Shown piece after piece: positions 53,768-64,000 of a stretch of 64,000 nt of DNA. How positions within the stretch are numbered: the stretch's first letter is position 1; the number at the start of each line of letters is the position of its first letter. The notes beneath the pieces are model-generated. The model saw only the letters and a program-made list of their open reading frames with translations, ran no database searches and was not told the DNA's origin. Source of the DNA: Bullera alba (lineage: Eukaryota > Basidiomycota > Tremellomycetes > Tremellales > Bulleraceae); the NCBI GenBank assembly GCA_001600095.1, contig BCIX01000006.1, positions 372,001 through 436,000 on the forward strand. Reading direction: 5' to 3'. A program made the position numbers and the translations under genes.

Positions 53768-54904
53768 ATGTCCCGCTCAATCATCACGCAGTCCGCCAGA
53801 GCGGCCACTCGAAACAATGTCATCCGAACAACCGCTCTCGCACGACCATTCTCCAGCACAAGCACACTCGCCTCGGACCCAAACTTCCAGCATCCTACTT
53901 CTTTCGCTTCAGGCTCTAGCAAACCCTCGCAATCGCCCTCTGGACCGGTGATGCCATGGTCGGAGTACCTCTCGTACCGCAAGTCCAAGAGGATATGGAC
54001 GACCGCGGCTTCTGTTCCCTCAACTCTCACGGGTTTGGGCCTTGGTGCGGCATACTTCGCCAGTATAGAGGCGGATCCGACGCAATTGATCTTCGGACTG
54101 GAGCCAATGTGAGTCGGCTCAGAGATTGCTGTGTTTTCGTACGGGATCGTATGCTGACAACCCTCGAAGGCTTGTGTATGGAGGTGCAACGTGAGATTGG
54201 CCTTGGCTCTGTCTAATTGTGTACTGATGATATGTGATCCACTGATAGATTCGCTTGCATGGGTGAGTGTATGATTCTCCCAACCTACGTTCAGCTTTCC
54301 AAATATTCTCGACTGGCACAAAGCTGATCCCCCGATTCTAGCCCTCGGATATCTGCTCGGACCGACCCTCGGCTCGTCACTATTCGCCCTAGCTCATCCA
54401 AAGCTGCATAAAGGCAACCCATCGCCGATCGAGCTTATGGACAGGGAGTTCTTCCGCAGGATAGCCAAGAACAGAGGAGACCCTAGGTTCCAGAGCGTGC
54501 AGAACCCCGCGCCAGACTTTTACGGCGAGAAAGTGAGTAGCTGCGAACCGGGCAGGTTCATATGCTGATAGACTTCGCTTCTCCTATTGTCGTTCCTCGC
54601 CAACTTTGCGGGCATACACCAACTTTGTCATTATCTCGACCGAATGCTCATTCGCCATATCTCGTACCTCGACATGCCTTCTGCGTTGGTCTTTCACGAT
54701 CTGGCCTATCATCCTCCTCGGACCCATGATCACCGCTTCGCCCGTTGCGTATTACTCCCGCCTCTTTTCGATGTGCTCCAACGGTCATGAACACCGCGAT
54801 TCACCCTCCAGATCGTCTCGATACCGACTTATAGAAGATGGCTGCGAGATCAGGCTGTTTACAAGCGCAAAGCGCAGCATGGAGTGCCCGCCGAGGAGCA
54901 GTAG
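53768..54904 (+). CDS. PAM17: Presequence translocase motor subunit Pam17
   Basis: Mitochondrial inner-membrane protein of the import motor that works with TIM23 and mtHsp70. Five exons: 53768..54108, 54170..54190, 54249..54262, 54342..54532, 54812..54904; 219 residues. The N-terminus (MSRSIITQSARAATRNNVIR) is a typical presequence. Family blocks: PWSEYLSYRKSKRIW, the first membrane segment with TGLGLGAAYFASIEADP, the second ALGYLLGPTLGSSLFAL, then DREFFRRIAKNRGDPRFQSV, NPAPDFYGEK and YRRWLRDQAVYKRKAQ. Exons 2 and 3 are only 21 and 14 nt, and the last intron is 279 nt, long for this window. Confidence 0.92.
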
Positions 54905-55268
54905 GAGGATCGAACGTGCTGCCCGATTATGTATCTGCTAGCTCCAATAGGCTCAAACGGGCCGAGTAGTGGTCGAGTTGATCATGCACAAGTGCCGGTT
55001 AACGATGAAACGTCGATCGCCGAGTGCGAGTTCACTGATTTTGACCAAGTGTTTGATCCCGCGTGGCGACCAAATGCTTGTGTTGTGATTGGCTGGTCGG
55101 AGCAAGCCGGAAGTATTTGTTGCGAATTTGTCCGCCTTTTGAATACGCGGTGACCACAAGGTCGAAGATCGATCGAGCTGGAGTGGAGAGCGTTAGTGGT
55201 GGTGTCAACTGTTCATATAGCATCGAGATCTACAACCCATCTCACAACACTCAACTTACCTTGCCACC
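54905..55268. other. Spacer PAM17 / SDH2
   Basis: About 360 bp; SDH2 promoter region, no TATA box recognised. Confidence 0.5.
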
Positions 55269-56527
55269 ATGTTCAGACCAACCGCTCTCAGAACGCTCGC
55301 CTCGACATCGCGACAACAGGTCAATGTCGCATCTGTCGCCGCGAGGACATTCTCCTCTTCGTCCACCGCGGCTTTCGCCCAGCCGACCGAGGGCGCTCCT
55401 AGTGCAGGAAAAGCCCCGCAGATGAAGGAGTTCAAGATCTACCGATGGGTGAGTGCCCGTCCGATCAGCTTGGTGCTTGGGGACGCGGAAAGGATGGCTG
55501 TAGGGTGAGAGCTGACTGTGTTTATTTCTCTTGTTTCTTATTCGTCGCCTGTACGACTCACTCGATACCACCAATATTGGCACATTAGAACCCAGACACA
55601 CCGGCCGAGAAGCCAACATTACAGTCCTACCACGTGGATCTGTCCCAATGTGGTCCTATGATGCTAGATGCCTTGGTAGGTTGCTCGATCACCACAATCG
55701 CCATAATACCCTGTGGCTGACATCCTATCGCTTTTCAGATTAAGATCAAGAACGAAGTCGACCCCACGTTGACATTCAGAAGATCTTGCCGGGAGGGTAT
55801 CTGCGGCTCATGCGCCATGAACATTGACGGAGTCAACACTCTCGCCTGTCTCTGCCGAATTCCAAAGGACAACGCGTCCGCTAGCAAGATCTACCCCCTG
55901 CCACATAGTGAGTTCACCACAACGAAATGAACACGATTGGCCAGGGCTAACGCGACACAGTGTACATTGTCAAAGACCTCGTTCCCGATCTCACCCACTT
56001 CTACAAGCAGTACAAGTCGATCGAGCCATTCTTGAAGAACGACAACCCCCCTGCTCAGGGAGAGTTCCTCCAGTCGACCGAGGACCGAAAGAAGTTGGAC
56101 GGAATGTACGAGTGTATCCTCTGTGCCTGCTGTTCGACCTCGTGCCCAAGTGTGAGTGTCGCCGAACAAAACTGAATTTTCGCCTCTGACTCTCCTTAGT
56201 ACTGGTGGAACTCGGATCAGTACCTAGGTCCTGCTGTGCTCATGCAGGCGTACAGGTGGATGGCCGACTCTAGAGTGAGTAGCTACCAAAAACTCGAGAA
56301 CGTCTAGCTAATCATCTTCGCAGGACTCGTACGGCGCGCAGCGAAAGGAGAAGATGCAGAACTCGATGTCGCTGTATCGATGCCACACCATCTTCAACGT
56401 GAGTCCAGCTAGCCAGCTGATTGGTATCTCTGAGCTGACGCATTGACAGTGCTCGCGAACATGCCCCAAGGGTCTCAACCCAGCCATGGCTATTGCCAAG
56501 ATGAAGCTCGAGATGGCGACTCAGTAA
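55269..56527 (+). CDS. SDH2: Succinate dehydrogenase iron-sulfur subunit
   Basis: Iron-sulfur subunit of respiratory complex II, passing electrons from succinate to ubiquinone at the inner membrane. Seven exons: 55269..55448, 55589..55675, 55739..55907, 55961..56151, 56200..56274, 56324..56398, 56450..56527; 284 residues. Presequence [20 protein letters not shown]; [2Fe-2S] motif [16 protein letters not shown] with a further Cys in NTLACLC; [4Fe-4S]/[3Fe-4S] motifs [17 protein letters not shown] and [15 protein letters not shown]. All cluster-binding Cys are present. Shares no obvious control element with the other complex or TCA gene (MDH) in the window. Confidence 0.97.
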
Positions 56528-56860
56528 TCAGTCCCTATCGGCCCAAGCGAAAAGAGTGGAAGAAGCAGAGTCTGCCCCAAGTCCCTCGCGTAGGGTCTGG
56601 GTGTAGCAGTGTAATTGGCGAGACGATCGCCGTAGCGTTTCCTGACAATCATGTCTGTATGCATATTTAGCAAACATTGCAGTGCAGTGGGCAGTGGCTG
56701 AGTCTGGTGCAAGCTCTAGATTACTACGTTGTCAGATCGTCAAGTCTATACTCCGCCTCAAGTGTCCGTACTCCTAACTAGTTCTGCGAGGGCGCCAGTA
56801 GCGCACGTCTCGAGGTGTGGTGTCCTATGTGACACTTGCCTAACTCTCTTGATGGACCTC
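56528..56860. other. Convergent spacer SDH2 / CHK1
   Basis: About 330 bp of 3' flank; nothing recognised. Confidence 0.5.
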
Positions 56861-58958
<2,098 letters not shown>

Positions 58959-59247
58959 GGCGGTGTCGTCGTTATGTACCCGATGTACGAACAAGGTGCA
59001 AACAAGATGGAAGACGAGGGCTCAAAGACAAAGTCAAAAGTCCGGTCAACTCATGTCGGTCGCGTCGGGTGGCGTGGCGCGTGGAAACATGAAGCAGATT
59101 ACGTAAACCCCGCGCTTGGACCGCCTGCTTTCGAGTCGAGCCAAAGTCGGGCACCGGGCCTCGGAGCATGTGTCCATGCGCATACTGTGGTCTTCGCACA
59201 TGATATCAACTAAGTACTGAGGCAACATTAGCATACCGACATCGACA

Positions 59248-59856
59248 ATGGCGGGCGTAGAGCAGAAGGACAAGAAGGGCAAGACTCGACTGGCCATAGA
59301 GATCAGACGAATCCCTGCCTCTTTCACCATCCCCCTTCGACACAGAGTCCTCTGGCCGTCCCTAGCCCCGGAATCACAATTACTGCCTTATGACCATCTC
59401 GACTCGACCATCCATCTCGGCGGGTTCATCTCTTCCTCCAACGACCCTGACCCATCAGCCTCATCACACCTGGAAGCGCAGTATCTACCCGCCGCCGAAC
59501 AGCTTCCAGTTGCCATCCTGACGCTCACCGTCGAGCAGATATCGCCAGCGGTGCACCTCTCCCCAGAACAAAGTCTCGCTGGACGACAGATCCAACTCCA
59601 CAAGTTCGCCGTCTTGCCTGAATTACAGGGCCAAGGGGTCGGAAGGCAGATGTATAGGGCGGCAGAAAAGCTATTAGAGGCTGAAAGCCACAGGACAGGG
59701 ACACTGCTGCATTTCGATGCGAGGAGGAATCAGAGGGAGACGTATTTGGCCTTTGGGGCGGAACTCCTTGACGAGACGGTGTTTGTGAAGCGGGGTCCAA
59801 CGGGCGATGGACCGGAGATTGAGCATGTCAGGATGGGCAAACTACTCCGGTCGTGA
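59248..59856 (+). CDS. GNAT-family N-acetyltransferase
   Basis: Predicted acetyl-CoA-dependent acetyltransferase; substrate unknown. Single exon, 202 residues, one of few intronless genes outside the two arrays. Start MAGVEQKDKKGKTRLAIEIR. Acetyl-CoA-binding motif A is clear: LHKFAVLPELQGQGVGRQMY (Q-x-x-G-x-G), followed by a helix (AAEKLLEAES) and the motif-B-like strand LLHFDARRNQRETYLAFGAE. The N-terminal half includes FTIPLRHRVLWPS, resembling small bacterial-type GNAT proteins (YitJ/ElaA-like). It lies 289 bp from the divergently transcribed CHK1 start. Confidence 0.85.
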   Translation: MAGVEQKDKKGKTRLAIEIRRIPASFTIPLRHRVLWPSLAPESQLLPYDHLDSTIHLGGFISSSNDPDPSASSHLEAQYLPAAEQLPVAILTLTVEQISPAVHLSPEQSLAGRQIQLHKFAVLPELQGQGVGRQMYRAAEKLLEAESHRTGTLLHFDARRNQRETYLAFGAELLDETVFVKRGPTGDGPEIEHVRMGKLLRS

Positions 59857-60195
59857 GATTGGGCCGGTGGGCGGAGTGGGGAGTGGAAGTGGGGATCGTT
59901 TCTGGGCATTCATCAAAAGCATGCACTTATCCTGCAGCCCTACGGCTACAACTCAGGCCACCTTGGAAAGCAATGTGGAGCAGGAGCTTTCAAAGTAAAG
60001 TGGTGTACTAGCCATATCAGACTCTGGCCGGCCGGATCCCTTAGTGCCGATCCAGTCAAGAATACATGTTGCTCATGTAGCGCTACGCAGAGTACCTAGC
60101 AATGCCGAGCTCTCGTACTCCGTGCCTTCTACCCCCGAAGACTTCCGCACCGAGATACCGAGATGATCTAATATTTATGGCGCAAGACGAGAGGC
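59857..60195. other. Convergent spacer GNAT / F-box gene
   Basis: About 340 bp of 3' flank, nothing recognised. Confidence 0.5.
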
Positions 60196-62863
60196 TCAGA
60201 AGTCGCTCACTTCCAGCTCGATCGCCTCTTCGGCCTCTTCATCCTCGTCGTCCCCGCCCTCCGGCCAGCTGTCCTGCTGTCAACTCGTCAGCGCGATTCA
60301 AATCCCAGCATTCCGTCTCCTCGACTATCACAAATCTGTTCCTCTTCGCAAAAGTCCGAACACAACCAAAAGCCGATCCCGAACTTGTCACTCACCAAGA
60401 CACCGATGATCCTCTCCCCGTCGATGAGCACTGTATCGGCAATCGTCTCCCTCTCGGCGTATAAATAGGGCAATTTCGACCCCGTGAAGATTTGCGACAT
60501 GAGCGGCAGCTCATCTGCAAGGTGCGTCTCCTCCGTCACCAGGACTATGCCATTTCGATCCCCGGACAAGGGCTGCAATAGCGGATTATCAGGCGTGGCT
60601 TGATCTCCGGTCTTGTCGCCATCTATCGACGCAGGGCGGCGGAATAGGTTGCTCATTCGGCGGGTATACGATTGTCTCTGTGGCGACGTGCTCCCTGTAT
60701 TGGCGGTAGTGGGGGTGTTTGGGCCGAGTGGAATTGTGGGATCGACAAGGGGAATAATGTCGTATTTCCGATCGCAAATCTCTTTCCGGACTCTCAAGGG
60801 GTCAAAGTCGTACAGCCGGATGAACGCCTCTGGCAAGTCACTTTCCTCGTCGTCCTCGTCGTCCTCGTCGTCGTATTCCAATCTCGTGGTCACATAGCGA
60901 TTCTGATAGACATAACATACCCAAGCTACAATGCCCATCAGCCACACCTAACAGCGCTCACACCTGACTTACAGCTCTGCCTGAGATTCGGACCGAATAG
61001 CCTGACATGATGCCGAATAGTGTCCCAGGCAATCACCGGCGCCTGCCTCGGGAACACTTGAGATTGAATCGCCGCCATTGACATCAAGCAGAAGCTCGAG
61101 AGGTATTCCTTCATCACCAACATGACATAGTGTGGGTTCACCATCACATCTGGCATTTGGCACAGAAACTCCACTACCACCACCCCACTCGTGGGCTCCG
61201 GCACAAATTGCTGCAACCCCGTGACGCCAAGTGGATGCGTAGGCAGGGTCCTGCGTGGCGGAGGGTCGGCTCTGATGATGAGTCTGGGTGGAGGGATGTT
61301 ACGACCTAGATTGGTGTAGAATTCAGGTAAGTCGAGGGTAGCGACGTGCGTTCCTGCGTGGGGCGGGGGTACGGGGGCGGACGAGCCGGGGGTAGGAGTC
61401 GAAATGGTGGATAATGGCGGAAAGGCGTATAATCGCAGCTCGTGCCGGAAAATCAGGTCATCGCCGTTTTCCAATTGGTGCTGAATGTCGGAATCGGGGT
61501 CCACGCCGCTGACGACGGCTGGAATGACCAATGAACTGGGGGATAACAGGATGAACGATTCAAAGGTCATATTGCGTTGCGCTTTCAGCGTCTACAAGGT
61601 CAGCAATTGTGCTTTCGCGCAGACTCACCATTGCGTGATGTCCCGTTGTCCACTGCCACCCGAGGATTGAATCCACCGGTCCGTCAAACGAATTGTTCAG
61701 CATGACAAAAAGGCCATCGTCGCAGATTTGAAAGTTGAGAGTGACTCTAGGCCGGGCCAACGTTTCGGGCCACTTGAGCACAGGCACTTTCGCCCGAGGA
61801 TGGGGTTCAAACGTGGAAAGCGTCACCAGGTGGATATACATCGAGTGCGCTCGCTGCTGGTCCGTCCTAAGCCGTCATCAGCATCTTCCTTGTGACCATC
61901 GAGCTCTTTGCTCACTTGACTTCGACCAGGACTAGCAGGTCCTGCCCTGGATCCACGGCAAACTCCCTGATAGTGAATGGGAACGATTTGAGGGTCCTCA
62001 CTTCAGCGGCGGCCTCGCTCTCTGTCGTTTCTTCAATCTCCTCGGGTTCGCCATCGGGTCCAAGGGCAGCTTCACTTCTCCTGCGCTTGCGCCTCAACGT
62101 CTCCAGACTGTCCCTGACTCGAGCGGGCAGATCTCCCACCGCATTCCCCCCGTCGACTCGAATATTGTCATCGTCCTCATCCTCAAACGCATCTGAATCC
62201 ATGCGCCCAGTGGCCGGCTCGATATCCTCCCAGTCGTTCAATTGACGCAGATCGTATATCGCGACTTGATTACTGCTCAATCCCGTGGTCAATCCCCTGC
62301 TGACTCCACGGAGCAACACCCCTTCCAGGTATTCATACAAGTTTCCCTCTTTCTCCTCGAATTTGACCCGATGCTGGGATTTCGGCGCTATATTTCGGAA
62401 CCGAGTCAATCGCTCTCTCAAAGTATTGAGCAACTGCGCCGTAGATGGTGGCACGAGATTAATGTTGGTTGACGGTTGAAGGATGTTGGTATTGAGGATC
62501 AAGGAGTTGCACAAGAGCAAATGATGGAGGGCGATTGATGAATTGGCATTACAGAGCTCGTTTATCGCTTTACACAGCTACCACAAGAGCTGTCAGCATG
62601 TCGGCGTGGGCGTATCTCTTGGAAGCTAGACTCACTCTGAAGCATCGCGTTAAGGACGTTCGGTCCAACAGCGTCATGACCTTGACCAAGGCCTCCTCGG
62701 GTAGCTCGACCAATCGATTCTTCCCATCCGGACAGGGAACTTCATATGGCTGGATCTTGCGAGGCGGCGGGTCGATCGGGTCTCGCGAAGCCGGCGGTCT
62801 TGGAGGCTGAGCGGTCGCTTTCGATCCCTTGGACCGACTCAGCAGGATCTCGATCATGTTCAT
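60196..62863 (-). CDS. Large F-box protein, 785 residues
   Basis: Probable SCF adaptor of a basidiomycete-type F-box group; substrate unknown. Six exons in transcript order: 62863..62636, 62577..61916, 61866..61629, 61591..60973, 60925..60396, 60276..60196. F-box near residues 50-85 (NRLVELPEEALVKVMTLLDR, then CFRLCKAINELC across intron 1). A beta-rich central region follows, interrupted by an acidic/basic insertion (DSDAFEDEDDDN, RRKRRRSEA). A second acidic run (EYDDEDDEDDEESDLPEA) and a C-terminal acidic tail (EGGDDEDEEAEEA) are striking. Intron 60926..60972 restores RQSSWVCYVYQNRYV; the unspliced frame ends at once. Confidence 0.8.
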
Positions 62864-63019
62864 GTTGGGCAGATGTTGGTGAGAAGAGTTGAAGTTGAAC
62901 GATGACGATGGATATCGTGGGTCCGTAATCAGAGTTCGAGCATTGGATTGGCGTCTGGCGACCTCGCTTTCGGCTTCAGGCCGGGTGGCAAAACTTTGAG
63001 TGCACCCACCCTGGCTGCG

Positions 63020-64000
63020 TCATGTGCAGCAACACCACACGAGCATGTCCAGTATCGTGCTGTACATCATCTCAAGGGCTACAGGTCCTGATACATCAAG
63101 GTAAAGCTACAACAGTCCATGCCAATTCGTATCACGCTTTCATCACCACTATACGCCGTGTCAGTATTGTCAATGGGGCCAATCGACCACTCACATATGT
63201 CTCATCCCGATAATCCACTATGGCCGGCAAATTCTTCTCCTTCCGCTTGACCTTTTCCGCTGCCCACTTTTCGAACCTACCAATGCTTGTATCAGCAATG
63301 AGTCCTCTGTCGTAAGTCTCGACTCACCACTTCTTCATCTTCGCTCGACTGTATCAACCCATCAGCACCTCACAGACTGAAACCGAGGTCATAACGCACC
63401 TCTTCTCATTACCGACGTTGACCGTGGCTATCATTTTCATCTCCGGTCCACAGGGCAGTGACAGGGCGAAACATGTCAATTCGAAGAACGACGAGTGTTC
63501 AGAGTACGGCACTCCTATCAATACTTATCAGCATCTCCACCTGGCATCCAAGAGAATTGGCACCCACCATACATCATGAACTGGCGACAACTCCCCCTCA
63601 TGGGCTTCAAGCTCGCGTCGGTGAAGACGCGCGATTGGTCACGCCGGATCACCATGTTGATGTCTGGTAGTGTCTCTGTGCCCGCGGGCGGGCTGTATGA
63701 CCAGCCTGTTGGTCGAAATCCAATGATCCGGTCGAAATGGGGGTGCAGGCGGGCCAGGTAGGGCTGTAGAGCATCTAATTGTATATTGCCCAGCGGTAAC
63801 AAATGGACTTGGCACTGTTCGCAGGTCAGCTCGACCATCCTCGACCATCCAGCGTTGGTTAATATGGCTCACGGCAATTGGATCAGTGTCCATCATCGAG
63901 TGCAGCTCTTCATCAGTCTGGCACAGCAGAATGCCCCGTTTTCTGGGATCGCAATATATCCTCGATCCCAACGCCTTTGCCACAGCTACATTCACGCTCA
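63020..64000 (-). CDS. PSO2: DNA cross-link repair nuclease SNM1/PSO2, 3' part
   Basis: C-terminal part of a beta-CASP metallo-beta-lactamase nuclease for interstrand cross-link repair (DRMBL domain). The 5' part lies right of the window. Exons in transcript order: >64000..63873, 63814..63568, 63514..63400, 63348..63328 (21 nt), 63276..63195, then possibly 63106..63020. Landmarks: KALGSRIYCDPRKRGILLCQ, IIGFRPTGWSYSPPAGTETL, the signature VPYSEHSSFFELTCFALSLP and RAKMKKWFEKWAAEKVKRKE. The end is uncertain: either the last exon listed is used or translation runs on past 63195 to a stop 19 codons later. Head-to-tail with the F-box gene. Confidence 0.87.

Noticed and set aside
54533..54811. Hydrophobic open frames inside the last PAM17 intron
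   Set aside because: Conserved PAM17 sequence continues only after the 54811 acceptor (YRRWLRDQ), so the stretch is an intron.

Overview
The window reads as nuclear DNA of a basidiomycete fungus, most likely a Tremellomycete (Cryptococcus/Kwoniella/Tremella-like). The basis is many introns of about 45-65 nt with GTGAGT-type donors, CTGAC/CTGAT branch-like sequences and CAG/TAG acceptors, dense genes on both strands with short spacers, and the gene content. The species cannot be fixed from sequence alone. I assembled 35 protein genes by hand, joining exons by splice signals, reading phase and conserved protein motifs. I saw no tRNA, rRNA or CRISPR array. One ambiguous base lies at 48073.

Conserved genes form two blocks. 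The left edge carries a polyprenyl diphosphate synthase (COQ1, 5'-truncated) and a secreted PL14-type polysaccharide lyase. From 17.6 to 36.6 kb come the mitochondrial ABC exporter ATM1, a 19-exon Zn2Cys6 transcription factor, TRM5 (tRNA m1G37 methyltransferase), two small unknown genes, mitochondrial malate dehydrogenase, ARV1, a universal-stress-protein-domain gene and a homeodomain gene. From 44.4 to 64 kb lie a Yippee-like gene, an unknown coiled-coil gene, an F-box gene, PAM17, succinate dehydrogenase SDH2, the checkpoint kinase CHK1, a GNAT acetyltransferase, a second F-box gene and the 3' part of SNM1/PSO2. Mitochondrial functions are frequent (COQ1, ATM1, MDH, PAM17, SDH2, probably a TRM5 isoform), but nothing suggests co-regulation beyond shared divergent promoters.

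Two lineage-specific arrays sit between them. From 3.7 to 17.4 kb there are nine head-to-tail, same-strand, intronless genes (A1-A9) encoding acidic proteins of about 200-310 residues that I do not recognise. They share an ordered core: a strand ending in Pro (W-x-[VIL]-x-[ILV]-x-P), a short helix, a [VIL]-x-F-x-P strand, a G-[TIR]-W block and a final alternating hydrophobic strand. Many have a TATA box. A2/A3 is a recent duplication with a mosaic divergence pattern. From 38.1 to 42.3 kb four intronless genes (P1-P4) encode a second unknown family of about 87-101 residues. Next to them are two small single-pass membrane protein genes with an identical intron position (42.6-43.7 kb).

The rest is spacer. 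The 45.1-50.2 kb stretch is a 5-kb gene-poor tract with broken open frames and a diverged direct repeat. The 30.6-32.1 kb spacer contains a long imperfect inverted repeat (predicted hairpin) and an 18-C homopolymer.
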